From assembly GCA_003452935.1 (NCBI GenBank), contig DMMY01000001.1, positions 62,001 through 126,000 on the forward strand: 64,000 nucleotides of DNA. The letters run 5' to 3'. This stretch comes from Elusimicrobiota bacterium (GTDB lineage Bacteria > Elusimicrobiota > Elusimicrobia > UBA1565 > UBA9628). The position numbers and the translations under genes were made by a program. The notes under the pieces are model-generated. The model saw nothing but the letters and a program-made list of their open reading frames with translations, had not been told where the DNA came from and did no database searches. Position 1 is the stretch's first letter. Every line of letters begins with the position of its first letter. Of this stretch, positions 17,833-26,310 are shown piece by piece.

Positions 17833-18741
17833 TCAACGCAATGCCAGCTGGTACGACTTGACCCTGAAGGCAGGCCGGTAGGACTGTTTGGCCTGGGCCA
17901 GACCGGCATCTCCCATGTCGCTTTCCTTATTAAGGAATTCCACCCCATGGAACAACCTTTTGGCGCATTCCCTGTCCAGAAATTGGTAAAGCCCCTTGAT
18001 CTGGTCCGTGGCTTTCTCAAAATGAAGCGTCCAGGTATCCTCCTTGAGCCTGGAGCCGATGCCAAAGCCGCGGACCTTGTTGTCCACGCAGACCATGACG
18101 CCTTGCAGCTCCAACCCGGAAAAATTCTCCAAACACTTCGTGATGGCCCGCCGTTCGCACTCCAGGACCGCGGTCCAATCCTCGCCTAGCCGTTCCTCGC
18201 GCCAGCCTTCCAGACAGCCCAGGCACTCGCCGGCGTTCTCCGGCGCGATCAACCGGACCTCCACCCGTCCAGGCGCCTCAAAGGCGCGCTCAAACTGACG
18301 GATAAGGTTGCGCTTCTTGGAATAATCGCGCCCTTGCAGTTCCGCCAGGGCCGCGGCTCCATACACATAGTCCTCGTCTTCCAGCAATTCAGAGATGGTA
18401 AAGTATTTTTGGATTTCGACCGCTCCAAACCTCTCCAAATAACTCTGGGGGACGTGGTGGTATTGCCTGTAGCCTGTCGCCAACGCCCGCTCCCTCAGCC
18501 ATGCCGGCGGCTTGAGTTCTCCGGGGCCGACCGGCAAAAGCAGGTGCTTGCGCTGCGGATCGTCCATGCGCCGTTCCGCGAATAAGACGGCGTCGCTGTC
18601 CACAGCGAATAGAGTGTCGAAAATACACTGGCTCCACGCTATCAAAGACGCCAGGGAGTAGGCCGAGAGGGGATATTTCTGCCCGGCAAAAAAGGGATTA
18701 AGCTTCCCATAATGCTCGGGCCGCAACAATTCGAAGTCCAT
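17833..18741 (-). CDS. DUF2156-family protein (lysylphosphatidylglycerol synthetase C-terminal-like)
   Basis: A 302-residue protein with the double-GNAT type fold of DUF2156 proteins. The N-terminus (FELLRPEHYGKLNPFF) and the central YVYGAAALAELQGRDYSKKRN, where the family has a lysine/arginine-rich turn, are characteristic. So are the late segments VCVDNKVRGFGIGSRL and GLYQFLDRECA. Relatives include the catalytic half of MprF, but soluble versions are common in anaerobes and their acceptor is unknown. No membrane segments are present. It directly follows and overlaps a GNAT gene by TGATG, so both may modify related substrates; that is inference. Confidence 0.75.
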   Translation of the reverse strand: MDFELLRPEHYGKLNPFFAGQKYPLSAYSLASLIAWSQCIFDTLFAVDSDAVLFAERRMDDPQRKHLLLPVGPGELKPPAWLRERALATGYRQYHHVPQSYLERFGAVEIQKYFTISELLEDEDYVYGAAALAELQGRDYSKKRNLIRQFERAFEAPGRVEVRLIAPENAGECLGCLEGWREERLGEDWTAVLECERRAITKCLENFSGLELQGVMVCVDNKVRGFGIGSRLKEDTWTLHFEKATDQIKGLYQFLDRECAKRLFHGVEFLNKESDMGDAGLAQAKQSYRPAFRVKSYQLALR

Positions 18742-19160
18742 CAGCGCTGCCTCAAGAGCATGGGGTCATGCCCCGCCATCCTGGAAAATCCCAGCCGCTC
18801 ATAAAAGCGGCGGGATCGCGGAACCGCGATCAGACCTACCCAGCCCAGCCCGTCGGCCCGCAGCCGGTCGGCGAGCCGGCGCACAATCGCGGCGCCGACG
18901 CCCTGGCCCCGGTGAGACGCCCTGACAAAAACATCCTGGATGTATCCGTCGCTGGCTTGGTCGCTTATGGCGCGGCCCATGCCCACGGCCAGGCCGCCGT
19001 CTTTGGCCAGCAGGAAGCAATGGCTCCCGCCCACCCAACGGCGCAGCCGCGCCAAGTTGTCCCGAGACTTCCACCACCCAGCCTCTCGGTAGAGAGAGGC
19101 GATCTCCCGCAGGACCCCGGGCCCCGGCCGGCGCACGCACGCGTAGCGCAGCTCCGCCAT
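18741..19160 (-). CDS. GNAT-family N-acetyltransferase
   Basis: A 139-residue single-domain acetyltransferase. The acetyl-CoA pyrophosphate loop is in VFVRASHRGQGVGAAIVRRL (R/QxxGxG/A type) and the C-terminal GLIAVPRSRRFYERLGFSR is the usual beta6-beta7 region. The substrate cannot be inferred. It precedes the DUF2156 gene with a 1-base overlap (TGATG), so the two are co-translated. It is divergent from coaD with a gap of about 106 bases. Confidence 0.85.
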   Translation of the reverse strand: MAELRYACVRRPGPGVLREIASLYREAGWWKSRDNLARLRRWVGGSHCFLLAKDGGLAVGMGRAISDQASDGYIQDVFVRASHRGQGVGAAIVRRLADRLRADGLGWVGLIAVPRSRRFYERLGFSRMAGHDPMLLRQR

Positions 19161-19266
19161 TTGATCAGCGCCTCCCCGTCATCGCTGCACTCAGTGTACC
19201 AAACCATACAGCCGGCCTGAAACTCCCGTATTTGCATGCCCTCGGGACAATTGATAAAGTGAACCT

Positions 19267-19755
19267 ATGCCTCTCATCGCGGTCTACCCCGGCAGTTTCG
19301 ACCCCTTGACCAAGGGCCACCTCGACATCATCCAGCGCGCCTGCCGCATGTTCGACCGCGTCATCGTGGCCGTGTCCAACAACCCCAGCAAGAAGCACAC
19401 TTTCAGCGTAGCCGAGCGCATGCAAATGGTCGAGGCCTCCATCGTGGACCTGCGCAACGCGGATGTGGACACGTTCTCCGGTCTGCTGGTGGATTATATC
19501 AAGGCCGCAAAAGCCAGAATCCTCATCCGGGGCCTGCGCGTCGTTTCCGACATGGACTACGAATTCCAGATGGCGTCCATAAACCGGCGCCTTTACAAGG
19601 AAGTGGAGACTGTTTTCCTCATGCCGGATGAGCAGTACACCTACCTCTCCTCTTCCGTGGTCAAGGAAGTCTGCCGGACCGGCGCCAACATAGACGCATT
19701 CGTCACCGGCCCCGTGGCGCGCCTGCTGCGCCGCAGATTTAAGGCGAGGAAATAG
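19267..19755 (+). CDS. coaD: Phosphopantetheine adenylyltransferase
   Basis: A 162-residue enzyme catalysing the penultimate step of coenzyme A synthesis, ATP plus 4'-phosphopantetheine to dephospho-CoA. The nucleotidyltransferase HxGH-type motif is in YPGSFDPLTKGHLDII (Thr-x-Gly-His), with RGLRVVSDMDYEFQMA and the ISSS-type SSSVVKE motif further on. Length is typical. A possible promoter (TTGCAT near 19232, ATAAAG near 19254) precedes it. The next gene starts 15 bases later. Confidence 0.95.
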   Translation: MPLIAVYPGSFDPLTKGHLDIIQRACRMFDRVIVAVSNNPSKKHTFSVAERMQMVEASIVDLRNADVDTFSGLLVDYIKAAKARILIRGLRVVSDMDYEFQMASINRRLYKEVETVFLMPDEQYTYLSSSVVKEVCRTGANIDAFVTGPVARLLRRRFKARK

Positions 19756-19769
19756 GAGCCGTCGCGCCT

Positions 19770-20678
19770 TTGGCGGATCATCACGATATGCTGCGCAAGC
19801 CGTGGTTGGTTTTAGCCGCGCTCAGCCTAGCCCTGGGACTCGTGTTGTGCGCCGTCCTGTTTCGCGCCTACCGCGGGGGCATCACCATCCGCATAGGCGA
19901 CGCGCCTCATCCTGTCCTGGAGCCGCCATCACGCAACGCGGGCCGAGGCGGCGCCCCGTTAGGACTGGAAGAAAAAGGCGCCTACACCAACGAGGAGCTG
20001 CAGCGCCTGCTGCAGCAGGAAGGCTCGGCCTTGGGCCTTGAGGACGTCGCCCGCAACAACATACAGGCGGAGGCACAGACCAGAGGTTTCCTGGGCCCGC
20101 GACTAGGTTCGCCGGAAAACCGCGCCCAAGCCGAGGCCTCCATTCGTCAAATGGCGCGCATGCGTCGGAGCATCGAATCCAACAAAAAACCAGCGGTTCG
20201 TCTCCAAGGAGAACGAGTCGCCCTGCTCTCCCAGAAGGATCCGGGCGGCATGGCCATAGAAACAGAGGCGCTGCCGCCGCCTCACCCTGGGCCTGTCGCT
20301 CAGCCTTCCCCAACGAGCCCGCCCGCGGCCGCGGATGCCTGGTCCGGCCTTTATGGCGGCACTCGCGTCGGGACATTCACGATTTCCGACTCAAAGACTT
20401 GGCGAGAAGTCTGGCGCGGCGTCTCCGCGACGGCGGCGCCGCCGGTGAATTTCTCCCGGCAACAGGTCGTCGCCGTTTTTCTTGGCCGCCGGCCCACGGG
20501 CGGATACCGGGTCGAGATAGCGCCCCCGTCGCCGATCGACCCCACGGCATTGATCGTGAGCTTCCGCGAAATTGCCCCGCCCCCGGGGCCGACGCCCCCC
20601 GAAGGAGCCACCGCGCCCTATGCCCTGCGGGCCATCCCGCGCAGCGACCTGCCCGTCCGCTTCGAAAAAACGCCATGA
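19770..20678 (+). CDS. Membrane-anchored protein with C-terminal PrcB-type domain
   Basis: A 302-residue protein starting with TTG at 19770, preferred because ATAGGAG lies about 11 bases upstream; the in-frame ATG at 19788 has none. One transmembrane segment (residues about 13-33) is followed by a long Pro/Glu-rich linker. A C-terminal domain (about 205-300) with FTISDSKTWREVW, VVAVFLGRRPTGGYRVEI and DLPVRFEK matches the PrcB_C fold, first known from the treponemal protease complex subunit PrcB. An extracytoplasmic binding role is likely. Its stop overlaps the radical SAM start (ATGA), a pairing I cannot explain. Confidence 0.7.
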   Translation: MADHHDMLRKPWLVLAALSLALGLVLCAVLFRAYRGGITIRIGDAPHPVLEPPSRNAGRGGAPLGLEEKGAYTNEELQRLLQQEGSALGLEDVARNNIQAEAQTRGFLGPRLGSPENRAQAEASIRQMARMRRSIESNKKPAVRLQGERVALLSQKDPGGMAIETEALPPPHPGPVAQPSPTSPPAAADAWSGLYGGTRVGTFTISDSKTWREVWRGVSATAAPPVNFSRQQVVAVFLGRRPTGGYRVEIAPPSPIDPTALIVSFREIAPPPGPTPPEGATAPYALRAIPRSDLPVRFEKTP

Positions 20679-21304
20679 TCGCCCGCCGCGACGACGCCGC
20701 TATCGCCTATCCCTTCAAGAATGGCATATATCTCAACATCACCAATCGCTGCCCCACTGCCTGCCGCTTCTGCATTAAGCGCCTCTTGAAGTGGCGTTTT
20801 GAGCAATGGAATTTTCGGCTGGCCGGAGCGGAGCCGTCGGTCTCCCAAATCCTCGCCGCGATCTGCGCCGTGGCGCGGCGCAAGCGCTTCTCGGAAATCG
20901 TGTTCTGCGGCTATGGGGAGAGCACCTACCGTTTGCCGGAGATCCTTGAAATCTCCCGGGAAATCCGCGCGCTCCGCCCCAGGGCGCGGCTGCGGCTCAA
21001 CACCGTCGGCCTGGGGAACCTCATTTGGGATCGGAATATCGTCCCGGAACTGCGCAGCGCCTTGGACGCCGTGGCCGTCAGCATCAACACCGCGGATCCA
21101 GATCAGTGGGTCCGCATCCATGCGCCCCTGGCTCATTTCCGCCGCAAGGGATTCGAGAGCGCCATCGAATTCGTGCGCCATTGCGTGGCCTCTGGTTTAG
21201 ATACCACGGTGACCGCGGTGCGGCTCCCCGGAGCCGACGTGGCCGCGGTACGCCGGCTCGCGGCATCTCTGGGCGCTAAATTTCGCCCCAGACCCGCGCT
21301 TTAG
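20675..21304 (+). CDS. TatD-associated-type radical SAM protein
   Basis: A 209-residue minimal radical SAM enzyme. The iron-sulfur motif is CPTACRFC (CxxxCxxC) within LNITNRCPTACRFCI; FCGYGESTYRL is the SAM-contact stretch and RLNTVGLGNLIWDRNIVPEL completes the core. This pattern and short length match the subfamily usually found next to, or fused with, TatD hydrolases (rSAM/TatD-associated). In this window tatD is about 31 kb away. The reaction is unknown. The start is the ATG that overlaps the PrcB-domain gene stop; earlier codons in the frame lie inside that gene. Confidence 0.78.
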   Translation: MIARRDDAAIAYPFKNGIYLNITNRCPTACRFCIKRLLKWRFEQWNFRLAGAEPSVSQILAAICAVARRKRFSEIVFCGYGESTYRLPEILEISREIRALRPRARLRLNTVGLGNLIWDRNIVPELRSALDAVAVSINTADPDQWVRIHAPLAHFRRKGFESAIEFVRHCVASGLDTTVTAVRLPGADVAAVRRLAASLGAKFRPRPAL

Positions 21305-21308
21305 CGTT

Positions 21309-22148
21309 ATGACCAACCTCGACGCGCGCGAAGAGGCGGCCGCCATGCCGGCGGCTTCGCGGTCTGGTCATTTGCTGGAGAATTCCTTTGACCTCGCGGC
21401 TGAGGTTGGCTTCTACCTTCTTTTCTCTCTCTTTCCATTCTTGCTTTTCCTAATGACCCTTTTGCGGCAGCTGCCCCTCCCGGTCGACGGCGCGCGTCTT
21501 TTGGCAGTGAGCCAAGACGTTCTACCTGACCATATTTACGCGTTGATAATTCCGCTAGCCGTCAAAGCTCTGGCCGCGGCCACGGGGCGGCTGGCTTTTC
21601 CCGCCTTGATCCTGTCCTTATGGACCGCCTCCGCGGCGGTCTCAAGTCTCCTAAACGCCATCGGGCGCAGCGGCCGCCTCTCTGGCCGGAACCCCTATTG
21701 GAGGGAAAAGGCCCTCTCCCTGCTCTTGACCGCCGTCTTCGGCGGCCTGCTCCTGGTCGCGCTCTTGCTGCTTTTTCTCGGCCCCCTCATCCAACGGTTG
21801 CTGGCGGAGTGGTTCGGCTATGCCATGCTTTGGCGGGTAGGAGTCTTTGCCGCGCGCTGGAGCGTCGTCATTGTTTTGATGTTGGCAACCGTCTCCATCC
21901 TGTATCACTGCGCGCCGGGCGCGCGGTCCAAACATCGGATATTATCGGCCGGCGCCTGGTTCGCCGCTATCGGATGGATTATCTCTTCCAAGGTCTTCGG
22001 CTTTTACTTAAACTTCTTCGGCAAGATGGATATTTTCTATGGCGGCGTAGGCGCCCTGCTCTCGCTCATGACCTGGCTCTATCTCATGGCGCTCATTGTG
22101 CTCTTGGGCGCGCGAATCGATAACGCTATCGACCAACGGACGCTTTAA
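21309..22148 (+). CDS. YihY/BrkB-family inner membrane protein
   Basis: A 279-residue protein with about six membrane helices. The family signature is at the C-terminus: FGFYLNFFGKMDIFYGGVGALL followed by LMTWLYLMALIVLLGARID, matching the usual YxxxFGxYxxxYGxLGxxxxLLxWLY pattern. The N-terminal FYLLFSLFPFLLFLMTLL also fits. Historically such proteins were mislabelled ribonuclease BN; their transport or envelope function is unclear. The stop TAA shares TTAA with the opposite-strand nfeD stop. Confidence 0.87.
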   Translation: MTNLDAREEAAAMPAASRSGHLLENSFDLAAEVGFYLLFSLFPFLLFLMTLLRQLPLPVDGARLLAVSQDVLPDHIYALIIPLAVKALAAATGRLAFPALILSLWTASAAVSSLLNAIGRSGRLSGRNPYWREKALSLLLTAVFGGLLLVALLLLFLGPLIQRLLAEWFGYAMLWRVGVFAARWSVVIVLMLATVSILYHCAPGARSKHRILSAGAWFAAIGWIISSKVFGFYLNFFGKMDIFYGGVGALLSLMTWLYLMALIVLLGARIDNAIDQRTL

Positions 22149-23449
22149 CTCTTGCGCGCAACCGTGAGGGTCAACCCCTCGGCTCCTTCCACGCGCACCT
22201 CGGCCCCCTTGGGAATATTCCCTTCCAGGCTTTTAGCGCGCCACAACTCTCCGCCCAAGGCGACCTTCCCCTCCGGCAAGAGATCTTCCCGCACGACCGC
22301 GGTCTGGCCCACCAACCCATCCGCGCCCGTCTTAGGGCGGCGTTTAAATACGCGCGCCGTGAGCGCGATAAGCGCCAGAACCAGCGCCGCCAGGGTTGCC
22401 ACGGTGCTGGCTAGCACGCTCCAGGATACGCTCACCCCGCCGCTGTCGCGAAACAGCATCATGGCCCCGAAAAGAATGGCCGCGGTGCCGCTGACCGCCA
22501 AAAGGCCGTAGCTTGTGATCTTGATTTCCAGGACGTAGAGAAGGAAGCCGAACAAAATTAAAAGGACGCCGGCAAAACTCGCGGAAAGCGTCTGGAAGGA
22601 ATAGAAGGCCAGGATCAGGGAGATCGCCCCCACTATGCCGGGCAGAATGAGTCCTGGGCTGTAAAGCTCGATAAGCAGGCCGGAGACGCCCAAGGTCATG
22701 AGGATCATGGCTATATTCGGGTCAGCGACCGTGGCCAAGAGCTTTTGCCGCGGGGTCATATCCAAACGGATGATCCCGGCATCCTTGGTGCGCACGGGGC
22801 GGCCTTTGAAGTCCGGCAGGATCTTGCCGTCCGCCTTGCGCAGCAGGTCCTGCAGATTATCCGCCTCCATATCCACCACCTTGAGCCGCACGGCTTCGGA
22901 GGAAACCACGGACGTGCTGCGCGAAACGACTTCAAACGCCCACTGAACGTTGCGGCCGCGGCGCGAGGCGATGGCCTGCAAATAGGCGGCGGCATCGTTG
23001 GTGATCTTTCCTTCCATGGCCGCGTCAACTTTTTCTTTCTCTTTGCCCGCCCCGGGCACGCCGCCGATTTGGACCGGGTGCGCAGCGCCGATGTTGGTCC
23101 CGGGGGTCATGGCGGCCACGTGCGCCGCCATGGCGATAAACACTCCGGCCGACGCGGCGCGGGCCCCGGCCGGGGCCACATAAACGATGACCGGGACTTC
23201 CGAGGCGAGAATGGCCTTGACGATCTCGCGCATCGAGAGGTCGAGGCCTCCCGGCGTATCGAGTTCAATGACCAGCGCCGCGCAATGCTTTTGGGCCGCG
23301 GCGCTGACAGCCCCTGTTAGGTACTCGGCCGACGCCGGGTTGATGACCCCCGAATAGGCCGCCACCATGACCTGGGCGGCCGTCGGCTCAATGGGACGCC
23401 CCCCCCAAGCCAACTGCGCCAACAGCGCCGCCGTAATGATTCTGATCAT
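22145..23449 (-). CDS. NfeD-family membrane-bound serine protease (ClpP class)
   Basis: A 434-residue protein with signal peptide, ClpP-like protease domain, four membrane helices and a C-terminal OB-fold NfeD domain. The nucleophile is Ser100 in GARAASAGVF and a candidate general base is Lys148 (GKITNDAAAYL). The OB fold spans GLVGQTAVVREDLLPEGKVAL to the end. Such long NfeD proteins partner with stomatins in membrane-protein quality control, but no stomatin gene is present here. ATG 23449 is chosen for the AGGGGA ribosome binding site and the signal peptide that follows; the open frame continues upstream into lepB. Last gene of the 12-gene minus block. Confidence 0.87.
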   Translation of the reverse strand: MIRIITAALLAQLAWGGRPIEPTAAQVMVAAYSGVINPASAEYLTGAVSAAAQKHCAALVIELDTPGGLDLSMREIVKAILASEVPVIVYVAPAGARAASAGVFIAMAAHVAAMTPGTNIGAAHPVQIGGVPGAGKEKEKVDAAMEGKITNDAAAYLQAIASRRGRNVQWAFEVVSRSTSVVSSEAVRLKVVDMEADNLQDLLRKADGKILPDFKGRPVRTKDAGIIRLDMTPRQKLLATVADPNIAMILMTLGVSGLLIELYSPGLILPGIVGAISLILAFYSFQTLSASFAGVLLILFGFLLYVLEIKITSYGLLAVSGTAAILFGAMMLFRDSGGVSVSWSVLASTVATLAALVLALIALTARVFKRRPKTGADGLVGQTAVVREDLLPEGKVALGGELWRAKSLEGNIPKGAEVRVEGAEGLTLTVARKS

Positions 23450-23457
23450 ACGTTCCC

Positions 23458-24462
23458 CTATCGGACCGTTTTCATGCGCGACGGCGGCCAATAAATAAAC
23501 CAGGCCCGGCCCTTGAGATATTTCCCCTCCACCGGTCCCCAATAACGGGAATCGCACGACCTATCGCGGTTGTCCCCCATGACAAAGTAGCTGCGCTCCG
23601 GCACGCGGACCGGCCCGAAGTAGTCCCGCTGTATCTCCTCGAGCTCCCGGTCCAGGGCGTGGCCCTGCCAGAGTTCCTGGTAACGCGGCACGGACAGTTG
23701 ACGGGCCTTGACGGACTCGGGCTGCCGCGCCGCCCCATCCAGATACTGGGCATAAGGTTCGTCGCGCAACTCCTGCCCGTTGACGAATACCCGGCCGGCG
23801 CTGACCTGCACGGTGTCGCCCGGCACGCCAATGACCCGCTTGATGAAATCCTTGCCGTACTGTATCGAGCCGCAATGCAGGTCCCGCGGGTCGTCGGCCG
23901 GAAAGCGGAACACAATGACATCCCCGCGCTGTACCGAGCGCATGGCCAGAATGCGTTTCCCCGCGAAAGGCACGCGCAAGCCATAGATGAACTTGTTGAC
24001 AAAAAGATGGTCTCCCTCCAGCAGGGTGCTGCGCATGGAGCCCGAAGGAATCTTGAAGGCCTGGACGACGAAATACATGAGGACGGCGGCCAGCAAGACC
24101 GCGGAAAACACGGTTTCGGCCCACTCCAGGTCCTCGGTCAGATAATAGCGCCTCTGCGCCGGATCCGCGCCGCGGGAATACCCCCGCCAAAATCCAATTG
24201 CCCCGGCAATGAGCGCCGCGGCCAGGCTAGGATAGAGTTCGGCGGTCGAGACCGCGTGGGCGGCGATCGAAATGAACTTCGCCCGGCTGTCCAGGGACAT
24301 CATCACGATCCACACCACGGCGAAAGCCGCGAGCGCTTGAAAAACCGCATGCAAAAGCCCGGTTTTAAACGGCGTGTCTATAGCGCCGGACTTGCTCCAG
24401 TGGCGGCTGGCCCAAGCGAAGGCGCCCATGGCTAATCCCACGAAAAAAAGTCTCTCTTCCAT
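23458..24462 (-). CDS. lepB: Signal peptidase I with extended N-terminal membrane region
   Basis: A 334-residue type I signal peptidase that removes signal peptides on the outer face of the inner membrane. Catalytic Ser142 lies in KIPSGSMRSTL, general base Lys208 in KDFIKRVIGVPGD, and box E is GDNRDRSCDSRYWG. About 130 residues with several hydrophobic segments precede the active site, more than the one or two of most enzymes. It sits 8 bases upstream of nfeD and just downstream of lepA, an arrangement (lepA-lepB) common in bacteria. Confidence 0.93.
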   Translation of the reverse strand: MEERLFFVGLAMGAFAWASRHWSKSGAIDTPFKTGLLHAVFQALAAFAVVWIVMMSLDSRAKFISIAAHAVSTAELYPSLAAALIAGAIGFWRGYSRGADPAQRRYYLTEDLEWAETVFSAVLLAAVLMYFVVQAFKIPSGSMRSTLLEGDHLFVNKFIYGLRVPFAGKRILAMRSVQRGDVIVFRFPADDPRDLHCGSIQYGKDFIKRVIGVPGDTVQVSAGRVFVNGQELRDEPYAQYLDGAARQPESVKARQLSVPRYQELWQGHALDRELEEIQRDYFGPVRVPERSYFVMGDNRDRSCDSRYWGPVEGKYLKGRAWFIYWPPSRMKTVR

Positions 24463-24497
24463 TATCAGACCATCCTCACGTCAAAATCCGATATATC

Positions 24498-26306
24498 TTA
24501 TTTCTTGTCTTCATCGAGCCGCAGGACCGCCAAAAAGGCTTCCTGCGGCAATTCCACGGCGCCGAACTGCTTGGCGCGTTTCTTCCCTTCCTTCTGCTTG
24601 GAAAGAAGTTTGCGTTTGCGCGTGATGTCGCCGCCGTAACATTTGGCCAGGACATCCTTGCGCTTGGCCGAAAGCGTCTCCCGGGCGATAATGCGGCTGT
24701 CGATGCGCGCCTGGATGGCCACCTCGAAATTCTGTCTATGAATGAGCTCTTTGAGTTTGGCGCACATAAGCCGCCCCACGTCATAGGCCTTGTCGCGATG
24801 CACGACGGAGCTCAAGGCGTCCACGGGCTCGCCGTGGATCAATATCTCCATGCGCACCATGTCCGAGGCGCGATTGCCCGCATCCGCATAGTCCAACGAA
24901 GCATAACCTTTGGAAACGGATTTCAGCCGGTCGTAAAAATTCACGACCATCTCGCACAGCGGCAAGCGGTAGCGGATCAGCATCCGATTCGCGGCGATAT
25001 ACTCGATGCCCACGTACTCTCCGCGCCTTTCCTTGAGCAGATTGAGGACGCCCTCCTGATGCTCAACCGGAAGAACGATCGTCACCAGAACAAAGGGCTC
25101 CTCGATGCTCTGGATATCGCCATGGGGAGGGAATTTGGCCGGGTTGTCGATAACCAAATCCTCGCCCTTTCGCGTCTTGACGCGGTAGACCACGTTGGGG
25201 CTGGTCACGATGAGGCTGAGGTCGAACTCCCGCTCCAGGCGCTCCTTGACGATGTCCATGTGGAGCAGACCCAAAAACCCCAGACGAAAACCAAAGCCCA
25301 GGGCCTGGGAGCTTTCCGGCTGGTAGTTGAAGGAACTGTCCTCCAGATTGAGCTTCTCCAGGGCCGCGGCCAGGTCCGGATAGTCGGCGGGGTTGACCGG
25401 AAAGATGCCCGCGAAGACCACGGGCTTGGCCTCCTTGTAACCCGGCAATGGTTCGGTCCGGGGCCGCGCCGCCTCCATGAGAGTGTCCCCTACGCGGACC
25501 TGATGTATGTCCTTGATGCCGCAAATCACGTAGCCCACCTCGCCGGCGGAAAGCCGCTCGCCGGCCGCCATCTTGGGGATCAGATGACCGACTTCCTCCA
25601 CCACGATCTCGTGCCCGGTCGAGAAGAAACGCAGCTTCATGCCCGCGGCCATGCCGCCGTCAACCACGCGCACCAGGAGAATCACGCCCCGATACACGCT
25701 GAAGTTCGAGTCGAAGATGAGAGCGGCCAGGGGCGCCTCGGGATCGCCCTGCGGCGGCGGCACGTCCCGGACGATCGCCTCCAGCACTTCCGCCGTGCCC
25801 AAACCCTGCTTGGCCGATATCGCCAGGGGATCGGAATCTATCTTAAGGACGTCGAAGATTTGCTCGGTCACGCCCTCGACATCGGCCGCCGGAAGATCCA
25901 CTTTATTTATGATGGGCACGAGTCGCAGGCTCAGGGCTTGCGCCAAGGTGGCATTGGCAAGAGTCTGGGCCTCCACCCCCTGGGTGGCGTCGACCACAAG
26001 AAGCGCGCCCTCGCAGGCGGCCAGCGCGCGGGACACCTCATATGAAAAATCAACGTGCCCCGGGGTATCGATCAGGTTGAGTATATAGTCCTGGCCGTCC
26101 TCGGCGCGGTAGCGCATCCGCACGGCCTTGGCCTTGATGGTAATGCCTCTTTCGCGCTCCAGCTCCATGGAATCCATGACCTGGGCCTGCATCTCGCGCG
26201 CGGAAATAGTCCCCGTGGCCTCCAAAAGCCTGTCCGCCAACGTTGATTTACCGTGGTCGATGTGGGCGATAATGGAAAAATTTCGGATGCGCGCCGGGGC
26301 GGTCAT
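24498..26306 (-). CDS. lepA: Elongation factor 4 (LepA), ribosomal back-translocating GTPase
   Basis: A 602-residue translational GTPase. G1 is AHIDHGKST, G3 DTPGHVDF, G4 NKVDLP; EF-G-like domains follow, and the C-terminal LepA-specific domain is KGYASLDYADAGNRASDMVRM through YGGDITRKRKLLSKQKEGKKR. The ATG at 26306 lies 4 bases after the ptsI stop; the frame extends upstream through ptsI but that part is not homologous. It is coupled to ptsI in the minus block. LepA acts on stalled or early-stage ribosomes, which goes with hpf at the head of the same block. Confidence 0.96.
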   Translation of the reverse strand: MTAPARIRNFSIIAHIDHGKSTLADRLLEATGTISAREMQAQVMDSMELERERGITIKAKAVRMRYRAEDGQDYILNLIDTPGHVDFSYEVSRALAACEGALLVVDATQGVEAQTLANATLAQALSLRLVPIINKVDLPAADVEGVTEQIFDVLKIDSDPLAISAKQGLGTAEVLEAIVRDVPPPQGDPEAPLAALIFDSNFSVYRGVILLVRVVDGGMAAGMKLRFFSTGHEIVVEEVGHLIPKMAAGERLSAGEVGYVICGIKDIHQVRVGDTLMEAARPRTEPLPGYKEAKPVVFAGIFPVNPADYPDLAAALEKLNLEDSSFNYQPESSQALGFGFRLGFLGLLHMDIVKERLEREFDLSLIVTSPNVVYRVKTRKGEDLVIDNPAKFPPHGDIQSIEEPFVLVTIVLPVEHQEGVLNLLKERRGEYVGIEYIAANRMLIRYRLPLCEMVVNFYDRLKSVSKGYASLDYADAGNRASDMVRMEILIHGEPVDALSSVVHRDKAYDVGRLMCAKLKELIHRQNFEVAIQARIDSRIIARETLSAKRKDVLAKCYGGDITRKRKLLSKQKEGKKRAKQFGAVELPQEAFLAVLRLDEDKK

Positions 26307-26310
26307 GGCT

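Noticed and set aside
24738..26045. 435-codon open frame antisense to lepA
   Set aside because: His/Gln/Arg-rich composition and no homology signal; lepA fills the region.
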